Positions 11,260-20,769 of a stretch of 64,000 nt of DNA are shown here, piece by piece. The position numbers and the translations under genes were made by a program. The DNA comes from Diploptera punctata (taxonomy: Eukaryota; Arthropoda; Insecta; Blattodea; Blaberidae): assembly GCA_030220185.1 (NCBI GenBank), contig JASPKZ010000422.1, positions 1,001,001-1,065,000 on the forward strand, written 5' to 3'. The notes beneath the pieces are model-generated. The model saw only the letters and a program-made list of their open reading frames with translations, had not been told where the DNA came from and searched no databases. Position 1 is the first letter of the stretch. Each line of letters starts with the position of its first letter.

Positions 11260-12585
11260 CAGGGTGGACCGCTCGAATGGACCTAATTTCAATTGCTTGT
11301 TACTGGCAAACGGTTGAAGATAGAAACTTAAAACAACGTTCATATTACAGAAAAACTCACCAAGTTTTGATATCCAGATCACCACATCTCTATATGAGCC
11401 CCAGCAGTCACTGTGACGATATCAAAGCGATGAACAATTTCTTGCCAAGTATGTTGGAGTATGTCTTCTGGAATGTTCTCAATAGCCTCTATGATGCGCT
11501 CACGAAGATCACGAAGGTCTTTGACTGGGGTGGTGTAAACTTTATCTTTGACATAGCCCCAGAGAAAGAAATCCAGTGGTGTTAAATCGGGAGATCTCGG
11601 GGGCCACGCAATTGGTCCTCCCCTACCAATCCAACGGCCAGGGAAAATGTTGTCCAAAGTCGTACGAACTTCATTGGACCAGTGGGGAGGAGCACCATCT
11701 TGCTGGAAAACGATGTTAGGCTGCAGTTGTTCAATTTGTGGAAAGAAGAACTGCTCCAGCATGTCAAGATATGTGGTACCACGAACAGTTTTCTCGGCGA
11801 AGAAAAACGGTCCAATGACCTTATTATGTGACAAACTGCACCAAACATTCATCTTCGGACTATCACGAACATGCTCTTGAATAGCGTGAGGATTCTCCGA
11901 TCCCCAGATCCGCACATTATGCCGGTTTACCTTGCCTGACAAATGGAAAGTGGCTTCGTCCGAGAAGAAAATCTTGGTCATGAAGTCAGGATCAGCGCCG
12001 AGACGGTCCAGCATCGTATTGGCGAATTCCACTCGTTTCGGCATGTCATTCGGCTCCAGACGTTGCACTAACTGCACTTTATATGCGTGCAGTTTGAGGC
12101 GTTTGTGGACAATCCGTTGTAATGTCGATTTTGGTATTTGAAGTTCCCGCGAATCTCTTCTTAATGACTTCCGGGGGCTTCGCTCAAATGCGGCTTGAAC
12201 ATTTGCTACCATTTCATCGGATGCTCTGCGACCACCACCATGCTTCTTCAACACAGATCCTGTAGCTAATAATGTATCACGCCACTTCTTTATGCTTCTA
12301 GCAGTTGGAGCATCACGGTTAAACACACGCCGGAACTCCCTTTGAACTCTAATGATTGATTTAAACTCCGCATACCACAAAACAGCTTGCGCTTTCATCT
12401 GCGGAGTCGCCATTTTCACAAACAATTAAATCTAAGAACGAGAAACGTATCTTTGTGCCATCTACCGACAGGATTCGAAACTTGGTGAGTTTTTCTGTAC
12501 TATGAACGTTGTTTTAAGTTTCTATCTTCAACCGTTTGCCAGTAACAAGCAATTGAAATTAGGTCCATTCGAGCTGTCCACCCTG
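11260..12585 (-). mobile_element. Mariner-like element, DD41D type, structurally complete
   Basis: Terminal inverted repeats of 108 bp (11260-11367 and 12478-12585) differ at only two positions, begin CAGGGTGGAC, and are bounded by TA. They enclose one long uninterrupted transposase frame that starts about 65 bp inside the right repeat and stops about 11 bp inside the left one. Near-identical arms plus an open frame suggest a recent insertion. The length (1,326 bp) is typical of mariner-type elements, though the inverted repeats are much longer than the usual about 30 bp. Confidence 0.93.
11379..12413 (-). CDS. Mariner-like transposase (DD41D), intact frame
   Basis: A cut-and-paste transposase of 344 residues that would bind the element's own ends and move it to TA sites. 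I chose the ATG at 12413 (MATPQMKAQAVLWYAEF); the frame stays open a few codons upstream without another ATG. Residues 1-110 are the paired helix-turn-helix region (SIIRVQREFRRVF; LQIPKSTLQRIVHKRL). The catalytic domain shows D in KIFFSDEATFHLSG, D in VFQQDGAPPHW and a third acid D in RSPDLTPLDFFLWG, with 41 residues between the last two. This DD41D spacing is known from some mariner-related groups of insects; the subgroup name is not certain. No frameshift or stop is seen, so it may be functional. It is the only clearly intact long coding sequence in the window. Confidence 0.93.
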   Translation of the reverse strand: MATPQMKAQAVLWYAEFKSIIRVQREFRRVFNRDAPTARSIKKWRDTLLATGSVLKKHGGGRRASDEMVANVQAAFERSPRKSLRRDSRELQIPKSTLQRIVHKRLKLHAYKVQLVQRLEPNDMPKRVEFANTMLDRLGADPDFMTKIFFSDEATFHLSGKVNRHNVRIWGSENPHAIQEHVRDSPKMNVWCSLSHNKVIGPFFFAEKTVRGTTYLDMLEQFFFPQIEQLQPNIVFQQDGAPPHWSNEVRTTLDNIFPGRWIGRGGPIAWPPRSPDLTPLDFFLWGYVKDKVYTTPVKDLRDLRERIIEAIENIPEDILQHTWQEIVHRFDIVTVTAGAHIEMW

Positions 12586-12654
12586 TATATAGAGCGGGAA
12601 AATTGTACCAATAGCGCGAACGTTTATGGTTGATAGTGGCGCTTCTACAAAGAA

Positions 12655-12880
12655 ATAATCCACTTAATTTAATGGGTACGATGCTCGCTTCTGGTTCTGA
12701 GGTTCCCGGGTTTAAATCTGACCGGATTGATGGATCTAACACCCTGTGAGAATGAGTTTCTTCGGAAGAACTAGAACAGAAGGACGTGTAGATTTACTAA
12801 ACAAAAAAGGAACTTGAATCCTGAAAAAAAAAAGCGGCCTCTGTGCAAAATTTGTCTCGCCTTTTACGTTCATATTTGAA
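12655..12880 (+). repeat. tRNA-derived SINE remnant (family D)
   Basis: Contains a tRNA-like head (TACGATGCTCGCTTCTGG then CCCGGGTTTAAATCTGACC as a degraded B box) and a body with TTCGGAAGAACT and GCAAAATTTGTC blocks that recur in the fuller copy at 52305-52700. No tail or target duplication is clear. Confidence 0.5.
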
Positions 12881-13067
12881 TTGAATAACTCGCTGGCACT
12901 ATAGAAATAGGAAGTTCAAGATGCTCTCTATACATCCCTATCCGGAGATTAGTCTGCAAGCATTTCCTGTATTATTTACCTCCCCAAAATCATGATTATA
13001 TTATCTTCCCTTATCATCTTGGCTTAGCTATATCCTGGGCGTTTTACCTCTGATTTTCGTCTTAATT

Positions 13068-13375
13068 CCCGCGCCGTTGGGGAGCCGTTTAAGGAGTGGA
13101 TGGCTTGGTTCAGAACTTGTAGATTTGCGCTGATTCGAGTCCCCATAGGGATGTAATTGTCTCATGGAAGTTTGGCCAGTATGGTGTCCAACCAATATTA
13201 TGAGGAATTTGGATTGGTCCAATAAACAGCGACTCCAGGTTGAGAAAACCAGCTACAACGGCTGAAACACCTGATATCTGACCATATGTCACCTCTATAG
13301 TGGCTAAATGATCGCTCACATCTTTGGTTATTACAAGTGGATATGAGGCCAGGCGTCTTCTAGGTCTTACATGCA
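13068..13375 (+). repeat. tRNA-derived SINE (family A)
   Basis: The head reads as a degraded tRNA-Leu/Ser type (GAGCCGTTTAAGG as A box; GATTCGAGTCCCCATAGGG as B box region) and is followed by the family body: TTCTCATGGAA-type block, GGCCAGTATGG, GAGGAATTTGG, GAGAAAACCAGCTACAACGG, and a terminal GTGGATATGAGGCCAG. The same order of blocks is seen in the copies at 23.5, 23.9 and 28.3 kb. Confidence 0.75.
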
Positions 13376-13564
13376 ATAGATTTTTTTTTGCAGGTTGAAA
13401 TAACTGGATTGAGAAGGCTAGTACTTGGATAAGAAAATATTTTAAGGAGGCCTCTGTTGTAAAAAATATTTTCATGGTTGGTCATCAGAGGAATAAATGA
13501 AAGTAAATTAATTAATTGAGTTTTCCATGCCCCTCCATCATTCATCAGCGCATTTGAATTGCTA

Positions 13565-14125
13565 TGCTAATGTTAAATATAAGTTAATAATAATTGCAGA
13601 TACTTTTGACGTCCCAATTCCTTTCAAAAAACGTAAACTGAAAATATATAAGACTACTATTCTACCAGTTATATTATATTGATGCGAAGCATGGACTCTA
13701 CTTTAAAGGAGGGAAGGAGATGACAAATATTTGAGAATAAAGTTCTTAGGAAAATTTTTGGACCAAAGAGAGATGATCAGAGAGGTGAACAGAGAAGACT
13801 TACATAACAGTGAACTACATGATCTTTATAGGAAGCCAGATATAGTAAGAACAGTTAAGTCTCGTAGACTGCGATGGGCAGGACATGAAGCACGAATTGG
13901 GAATGAAAGACGTGCATGGAAGCTTCTTGTAGGAAAACCAGAGGGAAAACGCCCAAGTTGTTAGACAAAGAATGAGGTGGGAGAATAACAGTAACTATGA
14001 CTTGAGGAAAGTAGATTATACAGGGAATGATTGGAGAACATTAGCTCAGGATAGGGATGTATGGAGAACTTATGTTCGCGCGGCCATGAACCTACGGGTT
14101 CGACAGTGTCAGTTAGTTAGTTAAT
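13565..14125 (+). pseudogene. RTE-like reverse transcriptase 3' end
   Basis: C-terminal part of the common RTE-like family: a frameshifted VLPVILY-CEAWTL segment typical of the region after the polymerase domain, then MRIKFLGKFLDQREMIREVNR, DLYRKPDIVRTVKSRRLRWAGHEARIGNERRAWKLLVGKPEGKR. A frameshift near 13955 is followed by the DLRKVDYTGNDWRTLAQDRDVWRTYVRAAM tail near 14000-14085 and a short (AAT)n tail at 14122-14145. It lacks the polymerase, so it is a 5'-truncated copy. It is a good reference for the interrupted copies at 6440, 53589 and the fragments at 22408, 37405 and 40860. Confidence 0.75.
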
Positions 14126-14154
14126 AATAACAATAATAATAATAATATATAAGT

Positions 14155-14326
14155 CAATAGAAGAGAGGAAGACCGAAGAAAACTTGGATAGAAGGGGTAC
14201 AAGCAGCTATGAATATCAGAGGAATGGAGGAAGATCAATGGATGGATAGAGAGGAATGGCGTTTGGTTTCCGGAAGACGGCGGCAGCTGCCATGATACCG
14301 GATGATGATGATGATGATGATGATAT
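14155..14326 (+). pseudogene. Non-LTR retrotransposon 3' tail with (GAT)n
   Basis: Encodes RGRPKKTWIEGVQAAMNIRG then QWMDREEWRLVSGRRRQLP and a stop, the C-terminal end typical of RTE-like reverse transcriptases, followed by a (GAT)n tail. The same 3' end in the opposite orientation lies inside the Helitron-like region at 44768-44960. It is a different subfamily from the preceding copy, which it directly follows. Confidence 0.65.
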
Positions 14327-14514
14327 AAGTCAATAAGAATAATAGTAAATAAAATCCAAGAAATGTACTGTGGTATGTTTTTCTAATGAAAAATGTGAAA
14401 ACAGAAAATATAGTTATCTTTACCAAAAATGCAAGAATTATTCTTATGTAAAAAAAAAATCTAATTAACCCCTCCGTCCCTTCTATCAAAAAAAGTTAAA
14501 TGGGAAGCAGTTGG

Positions 14515-14517
<3 letters not shown>

Positions 14518-14545
<28 letters not shown>
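14518..14545. repeat. (TA)n microsatellite
   Basis: A run of about 14 TA dinucleotides. Sequence from 14545 to 15065 shows no feature I can support. Confidence 0.9.
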
Positions 14546-14550
<5 letters not shown>

Positions 14551-15067
14551 ATCACCCCTGAAATTCATTATTATATAAATTTATGTTATTAATTACCACT
14601 ATGAAGCCAATATTAATGTTTATTCTTTCCTTTCCACATTTAATTGCTTCGCTTTTATGTTTTGTTTTCTCTCTAATGAAACTTTATGTGACATTACTTT
14701 GTGAACAACATAAAAGTGCAACTACATTAAAGTTAGCGAGAAAAAAATGTATTTATACGCATGCGTGAGTAGGAGGTCAGTAGATAAGTATAATCAATAA
14801 GCAGGATTATACAGTATGGCGACAATTGTGTAGAAGTGTGTTATATGTACAAATCCAACTGCAGCTCACTTTATCTTCCTTTGCTCCGTAGAAAGTTGTG
14901 TTCATTCGAGATCCTAGTGATACCAATCTTACAGAGTAAAACACTGAAGCTTTTTTAAGCAGTACTCTTTGTATAACATTTTGTTAAATATTTATGGCTG
15001 TCTGCAGGACAGCTAATCAAATTATCGGTGATTAATGATGTTAACTTGTATTTTGAGAACATTAAAT

Positions 15068-15230
15068 TTATTTTCTTCTTCTTCTTCACTACGCGGGCTT
15101 GGCAAAATGCCTGTTCTGCCTCACAGTTGTTCTGTCCATCTTTTCACTGGCCTTCCTACATTCCTTGAACCTCTTGGCTTGTAGTTAAATGCTGCTTTTG
15201 GTAATCTTGTTACGTTCATTATTTCAATTT
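15068..15230 (-). pseudogene. Non-LTR retrotransposon 3' end, minus copy
   Basis: On the minus strand it encodes NVTRLPKAAFNYKPRGSRNVGRP-type residues followed by RWTEQL and a stop, then a GAAGAA tail. It matches the end of the plus-strand copy at 15340-15745, so two 3' ends of one family lie in opposite orientation about 120 bp apart. Confidence 0.6.
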
Positions 15231-15339
15231 ATTTTCATTTAATTGATTTTGTAGAGATTATTAGTAAACATTTAATGTAATAAGAACAACATTTCCTGAA
15301 ATAAATATAAAATTGTCGGAATTTCAAATGATGTGCGGG

Positions 15340-15745
15340 AACATTTCGGGGGGGGGGACAAGAACATATACTACATTTAAGTTTTATAAAATATTGGCAG
15401 TTCCTGCATTACTTTATAGGAGCGAAACTTGGATGATCACTAAAAAAATACAAAGTAGAATACAAAGCGTCGAAATGAACTTGCTTGGAAGAACAAATGG
15501 CTGCACACGATTGGATCGGATAAAGAACGAATATATAAGAACAGAGTTAAATATGTATCCACAGAATGAAAAAATCAAAGAATACAGAATACTAAATGAT
15601 TTTGACACATAGAAAGAATGAAAGTAACAAGATTACCAAAATCAGCATTTAACTACAAGCCGGGAGGATCAAGGAATGTGGGAAAACCTGTGAATTGATG
15701 GACAGAACAACTGTGAGAGGGAACAGACAGTTTGCCTAGCCCGTG
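15340..15745 (+). pseudogene. Non-LTR retrotransposon C-terminal fragment
   Basis: Encodes YKILAVPALLYRSETWMITKK, IQSVEMNLLGRTNGCTRLDRIKNEYIRTEL, and after a stop near 15609 and a frameshift MKVTRLPKSAFNYKPGGSRNVGKP. The pattern (alanine/leucine-rich LLYGSETW then an R(I/L)xxxRNExIR segment) is the post-polymerase region of RTE/CR1-like elements. No polymerase core is present upstream: 15230-15340 contains only a short G run. It is dead. Confidence 0.65.
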
Positions 15746-16100
15746 AAGTGAATGATAAGAAGAAATTTCCTAAAGCGATCAACCAATATTTAATTCTAAG
15801 ACGGTTCTAATTCACTGTAGTGATTTTCAGTTACAGATATGTAATTAGTTTCGACCCAATATTTTAGTATTAATTTGCCGGTAACTTAATTAGCAATCAA
15901 GAGGGGTTTGATTCTTAGGAGTGAGTTTTGATTTTTCATCACCTTTGATCAGTAATTTTTGCCTTGTCAGCTATTGCAATCAGGTGGAAGTTATGTTCAT
16001 ATATTAGTGTTATTTATCAGTACTTTTTAAAGAAATTGAGTCACCCAATGAAAACATTTTCTAAACATTTGAAAATGTAACTGTGAGGAGAATAAATTAT

Positions 16101-16728
16101 CATAAGTAATGCCACGAGTGATTTCCAAATGATCGATAAATTCACGACTCACAAAGTGAGGAATTAATTTATCTAGAGAAATTGGAAATCAAGAGTGGCA
16201 TTTGTTAGGACTATTTAACGAATAAAATTAAGCTCTTTACTAAAAAATAATTATTTGAATATAGTTACCGGCGTTTTAAAATATTTATATAGTTAATGTA
16301 AACGGCGATGTTTGAAAACAAATTAGAAATGTGAGGTTGTGTATATTCACTGCAACTCGATCATATTATTTACTGCCAAATAGGATCGCATTATTGTAAG
16401 AATGCACTCTAGTGGAGAAATAATGAAACACATCAAACTATTATAATCAACATTATAGGTTAATCATTTATATTTTGAATAAACAACTCAGTAAATTCAC
16501 TGAATCTATTCATTATTTGCTATATTCAATGTATTTGTTGGAGAAAAATAATGGTCTAACCTGTTCAGAATATTAAAAAAAGGAGGAGCTTTCTTTATCA
16601 CAACAGCAGGAGCTGATAAAGAAAAATCGATAAAGAGCGAGGTGAAACCCGACTGTCATTGGTGTAAAATAGATTTCATTGAAATGTGATTGGTCATTGA
16701 CTACCATTTGCGACATGAGTTAAATAGT
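16101..16728. repeat. Hairpin-ended tandem repeat, unit 4
   Basis: Same family as the 9.2-11.2 kb array. It has the full left hairpin and ends CATGAGTTAAATAGT, flowing directly into unit 5. The middle is rearranged: an extra AGGAGCTGATAAAGAAAAAT segment is present near 16610 and the TGATGTCCTATGATG block is absent. Confidence 0.8.
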
Positions 16729-17438
16729 CATAAGTAATGCTACGAGTGATTTCCAAATTATCGATAAATTCACAACTCACGAAGTGAGAATTTGGAAATC
16801 AAGAGTGGCATTTGTTAGGACTATTTAACGAATACGATTAAGCTATTTTCTCAGAAATCATTATTTAAATATAGTTGTTTTAAAATATGTATATGTTTAA
16901 TGTAAACGGCGATGTTTGAAAACAAATGAGAAACGTAATGTTATCCTTGTTTATCACTGCAACCAGATCATACTATTTATTGCCAAAGGATCGCAATATT
17001 GAAAGAATGCACCATAGTGGAGAAAAAATGAAACACATAAAACTGGTATATTAATTATTTTCTTATGTCCTATGATGTAAATATGACAATTCTATTTTTT
17101 TGGAACGTTACTACCTGGGAAAAAATATGTTTAAGAAAGTGCAAACAGTTTTTTTTTTGTTTTTGGTATAATCAATTGCTACAAATGTGTTTATATTATC
17201 TCCCATAAGCATTTTGTGTTAAAATTCGTGCACTATATATACAATCTGGTAGACACATGCAATCACTGCAAAATAATGCTATGGCCTATTGAGAATGTTA
17301 AAAAGAAGGAGCTTGATTTTACAGTGATAAAATATACTGATAAAATCGAGGTGAAAAAGATTGCGATTGGTTGTAAATCAAAATTCATTGAAATGTGATT
17401 GGTCATTGAATCCCATCTGGGGCATGTGTTAAATAGTC
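16729..17438. repeat. Hairpin-ended tandem repeat, unit 5
   Basis: Directly follows unit 4 head-to-tail. The hairpin is shortened: the TAGAGAATTT side loses about 15 bp. It ends GTGTTAAATAGTC, after which the sequence is unique. Confidence 0.8.
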
Positions 17439-17689
17439 GCCATAATCATGAATTGAATATTATGTAGGCCCTATATGGCTGTGAAGAACAGGGTTTGGAC
17501 TGAAGTATTTAATATATTTGTAAGTTATAAAATTTGAAGTGATCCCTGTATTGTGGAAGTAGGAGGTCAAAGGTCCCACTTTTTGAAACTGTCACGATAT
17601 GTCAGCCCAGTTGTTAGCCTTTTTTGTCGGCCGCTTTTGCTTTCGAACATTCGCCTGGGACTCATTTCCGTTAGAGGTTGAGTCCACCC

Positions 17690-17812
17690 GCCTGGCCATG
17701 GTGCCTCCAAGGAGATTTAGGCCAATTTAAAAGTCGAAACTTCATCGAGACTCGAATCCGCAACCTCCCGTCTTGTAGCGCTTAACCACCTGCGCTGCGG
17801 CGTGTCCCATTT
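17690..17812 (-). repeat. tRNA-derived SINE (family C), minus
   Basis: Read on the minus strand there is a tRNA-like head (AGGTGGTTAAGCGCTACAAG and GGATTCGAGTCTCG as B box) followed by the block TTTTAAATTGGCCTAAATC. Copies in the same orientation are at 31640-31805 and 58440-58556. Confidence 0.6.
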
Positions 17813-18340
17813 GTAAGTTTTCATTCCAGAATTTTTCATCAAGTCCAACGAATGAAAATCTAATTAACACTTAACAATATTTTGTATGGGCGATTTTGTA
17901 TGGATATCGAGCGAAATGAATCGAGTGGTTGCGTTCGAGATTCATATTTGGGAGTTTCCATGTTCTAACTCCTTATTGAATCGAGCTGACTTTCTTTGTC
18001 GTCGAGTTAAATTTGAATTAAAATAACGTTACCTTTACCGGAACCATTTTCACCATAACGGCATTTCTTAATACTCTATTAAATGAAATCGTCGAATTCT
18101 ACGGAGGAAAAATACGAGAAAGGCAAGGATATACTGAAAATCATAAACCACTAGATAAAACAAAAACGAATCAAACATATTTTCTCATACCCTTTTATTT
18201 TTGTAGTGGCAAAACCATTTTTTGTAAATATTCACAAGTATCAGGTGTTTGTATATAGTGCTAAAATTAGCCACACACATATTTCCGTCGCTGTCTTTTT
18301 ACACGCTTTATGTTAGCTTGACCTGTATCTATCTATCTAT

Positions 18341-18645
18341 GTAACGGAATCTTTCAACGCGATTTTCACCCACTTAAAATCATCGGATCGACTTGAAACT
18401 TTGTATACTTGTAGAGGACCCGTGACAATACAATTATTTCATATTTATTTTCTAAAATCCTGGCCATAATCATCAGAAAATCAAAAAACATGTTTTTGTA
18501 TCAATGTAACGTAATCTTTCAACGCGATTTTCACCCACTTAGAAACGTTGGATCGACTTGAAACTTTGTATACGTGTAGAGGATGACATTACAATAATTT
18601 TATATTTTGTATAAAAAATCCTGGCCAGAATCATCCGAAAATTAA
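18341..18645. repeat. Tandem pair of about 165 bp units
   Basis: Two consecutive units start GTAACGGAATCTTTCAACGC (18341) and GTAACGTAATCTTTCAACGC (18506) and share CGATTTTCACCCACTTA, GATCGACTTGAAACTTTGTA, and a CCTGGCCAGAATCATC-type end. The second is truncated on the right. Preceded by (ATCT)n. No family recognised with certainty. Confidence 0.8.
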
Positions 18646-18703
18646 AAAAAAAAATGAAAACTGGTATAATAGGTTGCGGACTTGTCGAGTTTTTAGTCAA
18701 TCG

Positions 18704-18796
18704 TTGTAAGAGCTCAGTTGGTAGAGCAGTGAACTCTTAGTGGTATATAATTTCAGTAATCCATACGTCGCTGGTTCAAATCCGGCTGGGAGGGTT
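18704..18796 (+). repeat. tRNA-Tyr-like pseudogene or SINE head
   Basis: AGAGCTCAGTTGGTAGAGCA is a near-consensus A box and CGCTGGTTCAAATCCGGCTG a near-consensus B box of tRNA-Tyr, with a gap between anticodon halves where tRNA-Tyr genes usually have an intron. The acceptor stem does not pair (GTTGTAA against CTGGGAG) and the anticodon loop is altered, so it is not a working tRNA. It is followed by a repeat body shared with 57895-58440, so it is probably the head of a tRNA-Tyr-derived SINE. Confidence 0.6.
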
Positions 18797-19115
18797 TTTT
18801 AAAAATGATCCTTATGTTGAGGATCCCACAATAATTGCTTGCTTCTATAAATATCAATAAGTTTTAACATGTTTTCCTCTGACCACTCCATACTCAAATA
18901 ATAGGTGCGCACCGAAAACGACGAACCTCTCAGGTACCCGTCCAAATCTAAACAGCGAACCGTCAAAAGTGTTTGTGGAAAAAACCGACAATGAGTGGAT
19001 CGTGGTGAGAGACGCGCGCACCGTTCGCGCGCACCTTAAAACCGCGTCCAAATCTGACGAACATCGTGCGCGCGCGGCGCGCAAGTGTGTACGTACCTTT
19101 AGGAATATAGAAAAC
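18797..19115 (+). repeat. Dispersed repeat body (shared with 57.9 kb)
   Basis: The block from TGTTGAGGATCCCACAATAA through TCAATAAGTTTTAACATG, CCCGTCCAAATCTAAACAGC, and CGACAATGAGTGGAT to ACGTACCTTTAG is collinear with 57895-58440. This copy lacks the snap-back insertion seen there, so it serves as the empty site. It is unusually GC-rich (GCGCGC blocks at 19015-19085), which creates overlapping open frames on both strands that I do not consider genes. Confidence 0.7.
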
Positions 19116-19312
19116 GTGAAAACAGTGCTTCCTAAAAACGGCACTGAGAGTGGGGAAAACTGCACCCTCACGACTCATCTATGAACTCACAAAGGAAACA
19201 TACTACATAGAAGATCTACGACTGAGAATGCTACTAGCCCTTATCAGGAAGTTTTAAACAACAGGAGAGAAAAACAGAGAATGATAGGTGCTGATTTCTA
19301 ACCTCAGTAGCT

Positions 19313-19528
19313 ATGCTGGACAGAAACTGGACGAAAACCAACCAAGAGCTAAGACATGTAAAACGATATGTGATACACGGCTTTCATCATAAAGTATGCA
19401 GAATCAAGAAATATCACGAACCTAGTGAGAAGTGCGTGTGTGAATTGTGTGGCGGACAGTGCGACCGATATCATATACCGAAATGCCCAAGAAACACGAA
19501 ATCGCTGAATGACTACAGAAAAGACTAA
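19313..19528 (+). CDS. Small cysteine-motif ORF, unassigned
   Basis: A 71-codon ATG-started frame. Its C-terminal half holds EKCVCELCGGQCDRYHIPKC, a cluster of five cysteines and one histidine that could bind zinc. The pattern loosely resembles the cysteine-rich N-terminus of SAXO/FAM154-type axonemal proteins (KCICELCxCGRHxCPH), which are known in insects, but the resemblance is short and from memory. A CAG at about 19403 could be a splice acceptor for an exon beginning at NQEISRT- or IKKYHEP-type residues. It could be an isolated exon, a pseudogene or chance. Confidence 0.3.
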   Translation: MLDRNWTKTNQELRHVKRYVIHGFHHKVCRIKKYHEPSEKCVCELCGGQCDRYHIPKCPRNTKSLNDYRKD

Positions 19529-19559
19529 ATTTAACTTCAAGAATGTGTTAAATTGCAAA

Positions 19560-20585
19560 TAATATTACAGATCCTGTAATTTTAAAATTAAGCTTCTTAA
19601 TTTCTTAATAGGCATACATAAAAATCCCATTACCCGAGAAGGGTAACTGTTTATCGCTTCTATTCATGCACTGGCTGCATTGGAGAACACCTACACAGTT
19701 TTTAACTGACAGACTCCATCTACATCTACCACTTTTGGGAAGTAAGGTAGACTAACTACTTCATCTTTGTTACACGAGTATCAAAGGTGTAATCAAAACT
19801 TTAAACATCGGTTTAAATAAATAAATAGAATGTCTTAATATTTGGCTTAATCCAATCGCACGTAATGGTACGGTGCCATTTCATACCATTCGATTGATCC
19901 CCTTACACCATTATAATGCTGGAATGTGAGTACAAGTGTCCTATATAAAAAACTTAAAAAAATAACTTAGATTGTTTTCGTGTAAAACTTTGGGTACCAT
20001 ATTTCAAATTGTTCTTTTTCGTGAACTTCCCTATAAATAGTCAAATAGATTTCTCTGTTTAATTTCGAACGTTCTATATATGCATAGGAATAGCTATTCA
20101 AATCTCAGCATGTCCATCTGACTGGAGGACTCTATACAATAGTAATATATTAGTGATGACGATGATAATGACAAGTTAATGTATATTACTGGTGCAATTT
20201 TGTGACAAGAGCAATAGAAGTCTCGACACACCTTGTTAATAAGAACATGTGATATCGGGCGTACCTTAACGTTTTTATACGTGTTTGTTCGCGATAAGAA
20301 GACAACCCCGGTCTGGTTCCTGCAGACGGCGCGCCCAGGGCGTGGGTGACGTACACACCTCCTTACATTGTTAATTTGAAGACTTTATCAATACCATTTC
20401 CTTCGACAGCTTGAGAAAAATCTTTCATCTAATCATATTATAGTAGAACCCTGTGAACACAACTTAATGTTCACTTAGATCAGTTACAGAACATTGGGAG
20501 TCTCGTGGTTGAATTATTCAACCTACAAATGTACTTGGAGTTTATAAAATACACAGCAAAATTATATTACTTACATAAAAAAAGA
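19560..20585. other. No recognisable feature
   Basis: AT-rich sequence with a short GC island at 20318-20345. I see no coding pattern, inverted repeat or element end. Confidence 0.5.
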
Positions 20586-20586
20586 A

Positions 20587-20765
20587 GGTCCCGCGCCTTA
20601 AAAGGAAGAAATTTTCTCATAGAATTTCGGCCAGTATGGGACCTTTGCCTATCCAGCATCTTGAGGCATTTTTGGTAGGTACAATAAGTAACGGCTCCAA
20701 GTTGAGAAAATCGACTGTGACTGCTGGGGGGCTCGACATGCTGACTACATGACATCCCTATACTG
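20587..20765 (+). repeat. tRNA-derived SINE (family A), 5'-truncated
   Basis: Carries the family body without the tRNA head: AATTTTCTCATAGAATTTCG, GCCAGTATGGGACC, TTGAGAAAATCGAC, GCTCGACATGCTGAC and CCTATACTG, then a poly-A run. Confidence 0.65.
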
Positions 20766-20769
20766 CCTT

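Noticed and set aside
11582..12141. Additional frames inside the DD41D element on both strands
   Set aside because: Overlap the intact transposase in other phases and have no family resemblance.
18854..19184. Overlapping open frames on both strands
   Set aside because: Sit in a GC-rich dispersed repeat, are mutual shadows, and are not conserved as proteins in the copy at 58.2-58.5 kb.
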